DNA from: Sthenelais limicola | Lineage: Eukaryota; Annelida; Polychaeta; Phyllodocida; Sigalionidae | Direction of reading: 5' to 3' | Length of the DNA stretch: 64,000 bases | Assembly (NCBI GenBank): GCA_942159475.1 | Contig: OW804095.1 | Location: 150,216,808 to 150,280,807 of the forward strand | Shown here: positions 22,761 to 32,801 of the stretch, piece after piece | Layout of the letters: every line of letters begins with the position of its first letter | Position numbering within the stretch: position 1 is the first letter of the stretch | Translations under genes and position numbers: made by a program | Notes under the pieces: model-generated | Told to the model about the DNA's origin: nothing | Seen by the model: the letters and a program-made list of their open reading frames with translations, nothing else | Databases searched by the model: none

Positions 22761-22789
22761 ACATAAGAGAGAGCCGACAAGAACTTATA

Positions 22790-23157
22790 ATAAAACAGGT
22801 TTCAACACAAACACCGCCTCCTTCCTCCCCCTTTTTTGTTGCTTGGAAGAAGACGAAACACTGCTCGTTTTTATAGCATTTGCCATTTGCATATATTATC
22901 TGATTTTATGATTACTTTATTAGAGACTACAGGGTAAATAATAGAGTTTGAGGTTTTTATTCGTCCCAAGGAAGATTATATGGTCAGTTCATGAGGTCGT
23001 TTGTGGACAGTGCGGAGTTTTGTTTAGAGTGCAATGAGGTGATAATACAATAAGTGTGGTTGTGTGGTCAGTTGTTGATGTGGTCAAGTGAGGTGAGCTA
23101 CTGTTTCTATACCAGTAAACCACTCGCAGGTGCATAATATGTATATATATATATAAT
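22790..23157. other. Noncoding stretch
   Basis: Nothing recognised apart from a TA microsatellite at about 23140-23155. Confidence 0.5.
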
Positions 23158-23393
23158 GGGTCAGATTATCAGAAATCTACAATTGGCAGCTGTACACATT
23201 TAGTAAATTCCTCAAAATTAGGCTGCAATTTGGTCAATACTAGGTAAATTTGAGTATATTTGGCATTGCATTGATTCTAGTAATCTGTTTGGTTAGGTTG
23301 AACAGTATTTTGAACTTGATTTTCGTCTGAAATTTGGGTTATTTGAGAAGATTGGTGAAGTTGAATTGTACATTTTCTGAGAATCTCGTCCCC
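23158..23393 (+). mobile_element. M1 element, subfamily A
   Basis: Left end GGGTCAGATTATCAG and right end TTTCTGAGAATCTCGTCCCC. The right TIR is slightly altered. Confidence 0.87.
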
Positions 23394-23866
23394 TTATGCA
23401 CACTCATACCGTGGATTAAGAGTGTACCAAGATCAAAGGTACCCCTTTATAATGTATTCCATTTTTATCATAAGCCTGTAAAAAGTACATTCATATAAAC
23501 CATCTTCATAGTCAGATTTTATGATAGGTGTGTGTAACGTTCCCAACTGACAAGGCGGGGGAGGAGTAAAAATGATGTATATTTTCCCTAGCTATTGTGC
23601 ATGTAAATCTGTACCACTTTATGACGGGGCGTCAAAGATTATTTTACTGCACTAATAACTGCAATCAAAGCGGTTATATCAATGTTAAATTTTATACCCA
23701 CCAATCTATAAAACTATGAACGTTATACCAGCTTTTACACGTATAAAGTTGCAATGTTTGCCGATATTTTGTGTTTATATGAAGAACAGTTGCACTTTGA
23801 AATGGTGGCTATTTGTGAAGCTATCAGAGATACACTGAATGAACCATAGATACCAAAGGGCTATAT
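23394..23866. other. Noncoding stretch
   Basis: No gene or repeat recognised. Confidence 0.5.
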
Positions 23867-24101
23867 GGGTCAGATTTTCAGAAAATGTACAATTGGCAGC
23901 TCTACACATCTAGGAAATTCTCCAAAATTAGGCTGAAAAATTAAGAATCCCGGGTATATCTGAGTATATTTGGTAACGCATTGATTTAAAGTATCAATTC
24001 TGTTATGTTAAACTGAATTTTGAAGCTTATTTTTGTCTTAAATGTGGATTATTTGAGAGGATTAGTGAAGGTGAATTGTACATTTTCTGACAATCTGACC
24101 C
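23867..24101 (+). mobile_element. M1 element, subfamily B
   Basis: Full-length copy with the B markers CCCGGGTATATCTGAGTAT and CTTATTTTTGTCTTAAATG. ATAT lies on both sides. Confidence 0.92.
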
Positions 24102-24870
24102 ATATACAATTGTTGTAGCTAGCAAGGATGCCCTTTTCCCAGCGTTCCAACAAAAGATATATTTGTAAATTGCCCTGTGCGATCTGTACGCCCCCTTCAG
24201 CCACAGTATCTGTACATCCAGAAAAGTGAGAGTGATTTTATCAACCACCTTCGCTGTTGGTCCCAGTGTGATGTTCTAAAAATAAGGCAACTGTAAAATG
24301 GCGATTTTTCACTTAACCGCTCATTAGATTGTGCCGATACTGAGAACCTGTTCTTGGGGTGGTACACATTAGTATAGGCTACAGCCAAAACTTGTTTTTC
24401 ACAATTTCCTACTTGTAATTACATCGCAAGGCAAGGCTTTTTTAATCTAGAATAATTTCGGCCTGACCTTTGCCAACCTTAATTTAAACGAGGATCAGGT
24501 CAATGTCAATGATTTTCAATTTCATTATATAGTATAGATATTGACAACGGGGTAAATTCTCCCAAGGCTCATACACACTTTATTGTCTTTCTTCGTAAGT
24601 TATGGCTATACTTTTATCTTTTTTAAACAATTAAAAAATAAAGATATTATTTGAGGTAGGGTTTCATGCAGAGTGCACTTCCAGAATACAGTGGACGCCC
24701 GAAAAGACAGAGACCAGTAAAAATATTGCCGATTAAAAAAAAATCTTGTTTTTTTTAAAAAGAACAGTGGCGTTGCTCACTATATGATCGATTTGAACAT
24801 GTGTAACATTTGTACGTACAACTATTCACACCCCAACTGCAGCCCATTATCCCACCAATGATCTACAAGG
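24102..24870. other. Noncoding stretch
   Basis: AT-rich, with no gene supported. Confidence 0.5.
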
Positions 24871-25065
24871 CCAGTGTCGGAGAATGAGACCGTATCACAA
24901 GTTCATCGCTCCCGGCGTTTGCTCGGCCCTCAGCCGGCCAATCTCCCCTGGACGCGCGGTCTCCGCCTCCCGGGGGATCGCGGGCGGCGTTCCCTTGATT
25001 CACCAAGCATTCAGTCCCAAGCCAGTGCCGAGTGCAAGTCCATCGCTCAACCCCGGCTCTCTCCC
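24871..25065. promoter_or_regulatory. GC/CpG-rich patch
   Basis: An abrupt GC-rich island of about 190 bp (CTCCCGGCGTTTGCTCGG, CCTGGACGCGCGGTCTCC, GGGATCGCGGGCGGCG) with a CCAAT core in GGCCAATCTC. It opens short frames on both strands, as GC-rich sequence tends to. A regulatory island or a short first exon is possible. Confidence 0.3.
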
Positions 25066-25123
25066 GCCCACTGATCCCCATCAAGATATACTTCATTTTC
25101 CCATACCATCTCCCTCTCCTTAA

Positions 25124-25358
25124 GGGTCAGATTGTCAGATAATGTACAATTGGCAGCTCTACACATTGAGTAAATTCTGACTAAATTAGGCTGAAATTTG
25201 GTCAATACTAGGTAAATTCGAACATATTCGGCATTGCATTGAATCTAGCAATCTGTTTGGTTAGGTTGAACTGTCTTTTGAACTTTATTTTCGTCTGAAA
25301 TTTGGGTTATTTGAGAAGATTGGTGAAGTTGAATGTACATTTTCTGAAAATCTGACCC
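25124..25358 (+). mobile_element. M1 element, subfamily A
   Basis: Full-length copy with left end GGGTCAGATTGTCAG and right end TCTGAAAATCTGACCC. TTAA is duplicated at both flanks. Confidence 0.92.
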
Positions 25359-28300
25359 TTAAGCTTTAACCTCCATACAAAACCACATCAAGTGAATTAA
25401 AAGTAAATCCACAATGAAGAACAAGAGCCAAAGACGAGCGGCTTTGAGCGAGGAGAGAATGGGGGGAGGAGGCGAAAAAATGGCCAGAAACCATTAGCGA
25501 CTGGTGTGGCTCTCCGTCCCCTGCTGCGTTTGAAATAAACAGGAGCATCAGATTAAGCATTTACCAGTTGAGGCCTCTAATTAAGGCATTGGTAATTACC
25601 ATTGAGCACTCATTAAACTATTTCTACCCATACGGGTGCTAGGCTTCAATACTAAATCCAGCCAAAGACAGAAAGAAGTCCATTTGGGCTAAACCACATA
25701 TATAAACTTAATGGCGTTTTACGTCCAGTAAGTCACCACCTACAAAAGATAATTAAATGGGAAAACACAACTTGAGACTTTAAATGCTTTAACTCACGTT
25801 CTGTTGTCCTTTATACAGAATTGATGATCTCAGAATCTAGGGAAAGCTCTGTCCCTTGGTCTGTAATTATTGGTAGGACTCTGGCTAAGATTAAAGTCTA
25901 TAATATGACGGAGCTTCAAAGCAGAGTGACTATTATAGACTGATGAAGACGAAGAGAGCCACAAGCTGCAGTTATACTATCACTAAGTGATGTACCGCCT
26001 CTGATCCTGGGCCAGGAATCAAGTATCGAATCACCAAAACATGGTAATTTTCCTATTATGAGAGCAATTTTGTTGACTGGATTCGATTTCACTTTATTAA
26101 GATAAATGCATGATCTGTAAGAAGTCAAGTAAATGGATAATTTAACTCATCATTTATTTATTTTACATATATTTTTTGATACTTAATTGTATATAAATGC
26201 ATGGGATGTATTTTTTCATAGGATATAATTATAAAGGAGTATTTTGTCAAGACAATATAATTATCTATAAATTGATTTTAATCGATGTTTATAAGGAATG
26301 ATTTATTGATCTCGACATAAATGATCATATTGTGTATTTCGACCCTTCAATTTATCCGTCTTTATTTATATTTTTTGGCATAATGTTTGTTTCTATTGGG
26401 AAAAGCTATATAGAGGTGATGATGTTTAAAAAAGAAATCTAATATTATATCCAGTCCATACAACCAAGATATTTTACGAAATTTTAAATTTCAATCGGTT
26501 ATCATCACATCAATTATAGGACATACATATTATATAATATATTAAATTTTGGTGGACAAAATTTTAAATAAAGATAGAGGTTTAGTCATAAATCTTTTAG
26601 TTCTATCAATGCCATCGTACGGTTGAACACAAACCGTTTCGACACAAACTCATGGTGCTATGACCTGACTTTGATGACTATAACTTTGTTCATTTTCATA
26701 TCTTGAACTCGATTATTTGTACATTACCTAGAACTACTGGAACATTATATAGCTTTATCTAAATTTCTAAATTGAACTAGATTCTAAATCTTCTCTGATA
26801 TATGTACTACCTACACTAGTAGCTGTCACAAACGAGCATTTTCTATAATATACGTTCACCCAATGCTGAATAAAACCCCTTTTAAAGTTAAACTCAAGCT
26901 CATTATTCATCATTTCCCCAACATATTAACATGTATTTGTATAGAGAAGGTTATATAGGGTCGGGATATACAATGTATATGGATAGGTTTCAGCATAGAA
27001 AAGCCTACGTGTTGAAGTCCAGCAAAGGGCTGTCGCACAGGATGAAATATGACTGGAGGATTTTAACACCCGGAGACGAGCCAGAGCTATATAGCAATCT
27101 ATTGTAGTGGAGTGGTTGACAGTGAAGTACGAGCCTCCACTCTAGGCCTTTTATTGCTGTTTGTGTGTTATCTCGTGATAGGTTTCTACCACCAGTAAAG
27201 TACTGAAGGCACCCACTCACAGGTAAGGGTATATTCACACGTGGGTATAACGTATACACACACCTGGGTGAGGAGATAAGAGAAAGATAAGAGCAGGAGG
27301 CAGATGGGGGATAGCGATGTTGGTATATACGATAAGCATAGGATACCAATCGTGTTGGTTTTTTATTTAAATTTTCAGAATTTCTCCTAATTCAAAAAAA
27401 AAAGACATTATTGTGGATGTATTTGCCCACATAAATATCCACTTGCCTGAGACTGAGATAGGAGAGAGAGAAGGGGGGGGAGAGGTAGAGAGAGGCAGAG
27501 AGAGAGAGAGAGGCAGAAAGACAGACAGAGAGAGAGACGGACATACAGAGGCAGAGAGAGAGACAGAAAGACAGAGAGAGACGGATATACAGAAGCAGAG
27601 AGAGAGAGAGAGAACTAGACGGTCAGAGCAGCGAGTTTTAAATGAAGCAGAGACACAGCAGAGGCCAGAATCGTAGAAACAAACTGCAATATTGGAAATA
27701 TTCCGGTATATTATGTATTTAATTTATACTGAGAATATCACATTGATTAAATAATCTAAGATCGAGCAAAACAAATAAATAGAATACAAATAAATTGAAC
27801 CAACCTCGGTTAATAATCATAACAATTATTTTGGTTTGCTAAATAACAATTGAACATATCATATGGCGTAGACCCATATAATAACACGTTATCAATGTAA
27901 CGCACTCAGTTACATGCGTACATGTGTATAGATATATACACTACATACTGATAACATCGGTAAACCTATATTGCCAATTGTTCCGTCTCGATTACCACCC
28001 AGACAATAGGATTGTGGCCATATTTGTAAATATCCTTATCTCGAATGTAAACGTGTCCAAGCTTCAACATCAAAGATAAGGTACAAAGTGTGGGTATAAT
28101 GGGATACAGTTACCTCAATAGCAGGGGTATCATGATTCCTTTATTCCATTATGTCTCTACTTGGACCACCTGTAATCCCATTTGGATATAAACGCCGCAG
28201 TAAATAAGCTTATGCGTATTATTGGATTAAGGAGTGGGGTTTAAAACATGCAGACAATCTCAGGAGAATTCTCATTGGCTCTCGTTTGAACCCATATTAA

Positions 28301-28455
28301 ATGTTGGAGAAAAGAAACTTAATCACATTTCTGCAGAAGCACGGAAAAAGCAAAAGAAGTCTCGATGAAAAATATACTTTTATGATTATTATTTCTTCTA
28401 GGAACGACCAGGAACCTGCATGTAATGTAGGCCTATCCCCCAAGATGGCTTATTT
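25359..28455. other. Long noncoding stretch with a purine-rich tract
   Basis: About 3 kb without a supported gene. It is strongly AT-rich from 26100 to 26900. The 114-residue open frame at 27005-27349 on the minus strand has no domain. A GA-rich tract occupies 27461-27615. Confidence 0.5.
27461..27615 (+). repeat. GA-rich purine tract
   Basis: Mostly (GA)n with interspersed GGCAGA and CAGACAGA units. An 87-residue Arg/Glu-rich open frame here follows directly from the base composition and is not a gene. Confidence 0.85.
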
Positions 28456-28701
28456 GGGTCAGAATTTCGGAAAATGTACAATTCAACTTCGCCAATTCTC
28501 TCAAATTTCCCCCCAAAAAACCCAAGTTTCAGACGAAAATAAACTTCAAAATACAGTTCAACCTAACTAAACAGATTGCTAGAATCAATGCAATGCCAAT
28601 ATACTTGAATTTACCTAGTATTGACCAAATTGCAGCCTAATTTAGCAGAATTTACTAAATGTGTACAGCTGCCAATTGTATATTTTCTGAAAATCTGACC
28701 C
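28456..28701 (-). mobile_element. M1 element, subfamily A, with internal insertion
   Basis: 246 bp. Longer than usual because of an extra CCCCCCAAAAAACCC-like stretch near 28510-28522. The TIRs are good, and ATTT lies at both flanks. Confidence 0.88.
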
Positions 28702-31700
28702 ATTTATAAAAGGAATCGACGCTATTGTTATTTTAGATTATTGAGATAATATTGGAACACATAATACACTATACTTATGAAGGATCCATTCGGTATTTCT
28801 ATAATGGTACTTTGTGGTCTTGACAAAGGGTCTGCTTGGGTGTATTTAGTAACTAGATAATATTTCAGCATGTATACATGGGATATGACACCAGTTGTCA
28901 TGTTATGAATACTGTATCATAATGAATGCATTTCTATACATTATCATTTGGGCCGAACAAAACATATTACATTTTAAAACTAAGTCAGAATCCCTGCACA
29001 GTAGTTATGTAGTATTACCTATATAATAGGTATCATTTGTACAAGGGACAACCGATACAATATATCTATAATCCAAAAATGATCTTACATTTTCCTATGA
29101 CATTATATTCCATTATATTCGACAAAGCGAAACGAATTATGTATATGTAGCAGTGTCATATTCCAATAAAATAATAGGTAAATAAATACCCAAGAAAATC
29201 AGAATGTTTCAAGTACAATGTCAAATCACATGTGCATGATAACATTTCAACAAAAATCCCCCAGTGCAGCGATGAGAGAATACCTCAGCATTGTCTTGAT
29301 CTGCTTTATGGTGGGGTTGATAACTATAATCAAGACAAATATGATTAAGTTAGAGGGAGATGTAGACAGTTATGGCGACCATGGGTTGCCGTTAATTGGT
29401 GCCAGACAGGTTAATGAAGTATCAAACGTCCTTGCGTGGCCCACGTTAGGGCAACAATACCCACACGAGACAAGGGAGATGAATGAGATGAATATTGCTT
29501 GCCAAACTAATCAATCATCCATCAATATGCACTGTAGACAGCTTGCCAGGCCAGACATAGAGTAATGTATTTAATTTATTGCTGGGTCTGAGGGTAGAGA
29601 TTGATGTGGCCCTATGCTGAATATTGTAAATATGTGGTTTGTATTTATAAATGTTTGTATTGTGATTTGTGTTAGGGGATGACGGATCTCTGTATTACAC
29701 CTGTTGAAAATCATTTTGTTGCTTTTATTTTCATAAATTTCCATGGAGCACTTTTGTCTTCCTTTTATTCAGTGTAATTTTTACAAATGTCGACCTGTAG
29801 CGCTGTTAACAATATGGGAGTGTTTCAGTGCATCAGTTCAACATCTCATATTATTATTAATTATTGACCAACATAACATCAATAATAAGTTCAATAATGT
29901 ATAAACATGCTGATCGTGAACAAGCTCATGGTATTTACTTTCAATACACATAATACACAACGCCTACGTCTAGGGAAAAATCCCAAACTGTCAACTACAT
30001 TATAAGAAACATTCTTCCAGTATATTCCTGTGTATGTTGTCCTTCACAAATAGTTTTAAATACTTACAAATAAGAATACAGAATTTAAAATGCCTCTCAT
30101 ACTCTAATAACAAATGATGTTGTTGATGATTGGGGGCGACTGTATGGAGCCTGTAGCCCCACAGTGAAGCCACCATACTACAGACGCTATGATTATGATA
30201 CGAACCTATGTGTAGGGTAAAGTCACAGGGTCATATAATATACTGTATACCCCTGTTTGTACTAGTTGTACGATATATTATACGGTAGCAGTAGACCAAT
30301 GCTTGTACTGAATATCAACATGTAAACAAACCTGTAAATATAGGTTTCTTATAACAATAAATCAGAATGTGTATGACCCATTGCACCTTACAATACACTA
30401 TTATATAGATCTATTTCTCCATCTAAATCTATCTATCTATTCACCCACCCATCCATATCTATCAACATATCTATCTAACTATCTTATTCTATCTATTCTA
30501 TAGTATCTGTCTACCTGCCTTACTCACTGTACTGGATTACTAATCATACCGGTCTATCTGTGAATAATTATCAAATCTACTGTCTTTGCAAATTAACACT
30601 ACTCATGATTCTGGTATTCATTATTCAGAAAACCTCCCAGTCATCTAATGTACAACGTACAAAATGTTTTACAATGATTAAATGTTTCTGATATAAATGA
30701 AGGAACCATTCTTTTCCCCCTTTTCTGTCGAGCTCACTCCTGTCTGTACCTCTGGGCTGGGTATTAGATGCGCACAAACAACCACAAGTATATAAATAAG
30801 CTTATTCTCCCGCGAGCAACAAAATAATTACAACATTTCTGACACAAAATCTCATTTCGTCTCCCAGAACTAGTAGGGGACCATTTTGTTTTCATTATGA
30901 TTCTTTTACTCTGCTCTTTGACAACGCATGCGCAGAGATGATTAAAGCAACCCCTCCTAACACCTACAGTGTTTGCACATAAACACATATTCACACAAAA
31001 ACTGTACAATCACACCTTTTGCACAATTTTCAAATTTTCTCTAAATTAAAAAAAAAAAATCAAATTGTTCGGGACACTTGTGAGCATTTTTCTTTATCTC
31101 CCAACCGCTGGTATTATATAGAAAAAAAACATTTTAAACCTCACACAATTTGTTCAATTCTGCCAATATAAATGATTTGTTAACTCCAAAATTGCATAAT
31201 CTTAAGTCCCGACCCATATGTATTGGCATATAGCACCTTCCCCCCTCAAGGTATATTTAAGTCTACGCAGTTTCACCCCATCACCTGTTGGGGTACAAAA
31301 AAGTGATACTATATCATCAACCTCCCTGCTGCCCTTCCCACCCTTTTCTCTGCCCTGTGGCGGTCATCTAGCCATAACACAACCCTTTCAAACTTAGGGC
31401 CCGGGCGGGGGCCAGGGCCCATTCCTCATCCACTTCTTTGTGATCAACGGCGACCGATATATGCCCACCACGGCATTCAACCAACCAAGATATTGATTTT
31501 TCTCTTTTTTTCTCTCTCTATCCTTTCTTTTTACCGAAGTTTCTGTGCTGATCGTTCTTCACAGCAGTAGAGGAGGATATATTCAATTAACAACCGCTGG
31601 GAAATAAATGGAGCAGAGAGCGGCAGTTGTCGCCGATAGATATATAATTGATTTACCTGCATCTCAGCTACCTTCTGAGCAAGTCTCTATTTTGTATCGG

Positions 31701-32179
31701 TAAATTGATTTGCAATGTGGCGACATCCGAAGCTTTAATTCAATTATGGAACAGCAAAGATCCGGTGCAATCCTTGAGAACAATGGGTTTATATACTCGT
31801 CGACCTGGTATAAACACATTTCCCTGTTCACAACACACAACTCCCCATCAATCTCATTATAGGGGTAGGTACTTCAAAGAAGTCCATCCCTTCTGGTTGC
31901 CGGAGAGGGAGGTTATTCCCAAATGGGATTTCATTTTTAGGATAGGAGCGGAAAGCAAGGGGAGAAGTACTAAGGACCAGGCCTAATTGGTACATATCGG
32001 TTCATTTCCACTGCCTTGTGTGATTGAACACCGGAATTTCTTTCAATGCACAATAGTTACAAGTAGAATCTGATATGTCCAGTCTGGTAGCAAACTGGTA
32101 TTTGTATCTGTGTCTATCGGAAGATCAGGCAAATGAGGGTTTGTGCCGATATGTCTTGGTCAGCTTATAACTGGCGATA
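28702..32179. other. Long noncoding stretch
   Basis: About 3.5 kb without a convincing gene. Open frames at 29218-29565 (115 residues) and 31648-31986 (112 residues) have no recognisable domain or upstream signal. A CTAT-rich microsatellite lies at 30415-30525, and a GC-rich block sits at about 31398-31420. Confidence 0.5.
30415..30525 (+). repeat. (CTAT)n-type microsatellite, imperfect
   Basis: Interrupted ATCTATCTATCTATT units with ACCCACCC and CTGCC variants. Confidence 0.8.
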
Positions 32180-32190
32180 CTGGTGGGAAA

Positions 32191-32801
32191 GTATTGTATT
32201 GTATTGTAAAACATTTATTATTGACCGTGGTCACGATAAGGGGGCATTTCTCCGACATTGGGAGGTTTGCCAGCCCTCTTTAAGTCCTTACAAAGTTGAA
32301 TGGCTGCGAACAATTCCACTTTCGTCGGGGACGAAAGTGGCACACAGCAAATTATATATAAGTAATTACGGTTTTAATTCTTTCAACGTTGGAAATGTCT
32401 TGCATGTTAAATTAAATTAAAATAAAATAATATAAAATAAAATCTGATAGTCAGTTAAGTGTTCTTCATTCAGCTTGTTTTCTAAATATCGGTATCAAAT
32501 AACATGTTCAATCAATAGTGAGTTACAATAGCAAATATCAGATACAAAGTCTGATAAACAGTTAAATATACTGTTCAACGTAGTTTATAAGTTTTAAATG
32601 TCATACAGCGATATGATCAACGGTATGTTACAGAATCAAGTCAAACAACAGGTCATAAATACAATTCTTATGCATCGGTGTTTCAGGAGACAGCTTGACA
32701 ACAATAATAATAATGTATCAGGTCAATGGTAAATTGTGTTATCGAGGGTCAATTTACTAATATATTTTACAATGGTGTTTTGGGTGAAGAATATACATAG
32801 A
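32191..32801 (-). other. LINE 3' UTR and simple-repeat tail
   Basis: About 610 bp between the polymerase stop and a tail that reads AATAAATGTTTTACAATACAATACAATAC on the minus strand, abbreviated here as AATAAATG then (ATACA)n. Short tandem tails replace poly-A in many CR1/RTE-type LINEs. AATAAA may serve as the polyadenylation signal. Confidence 0.7.

Noticed and set aside
27005..27349. 114-residue minus-strand frame
   Set aside because: No domain or splice signals; codon content not convincing.
27413..27676. 87-residue Arg/Glu-rich open frame
   Set aside because: A direct consequence of a GA-rich simple tract; no domain, and composition alone explains it.
29218..29565. 115-residue open frame with a hydrophobic segment
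   Set aside because: No recognisable domain, repeat or splice context; length is within chance for 64 kb.
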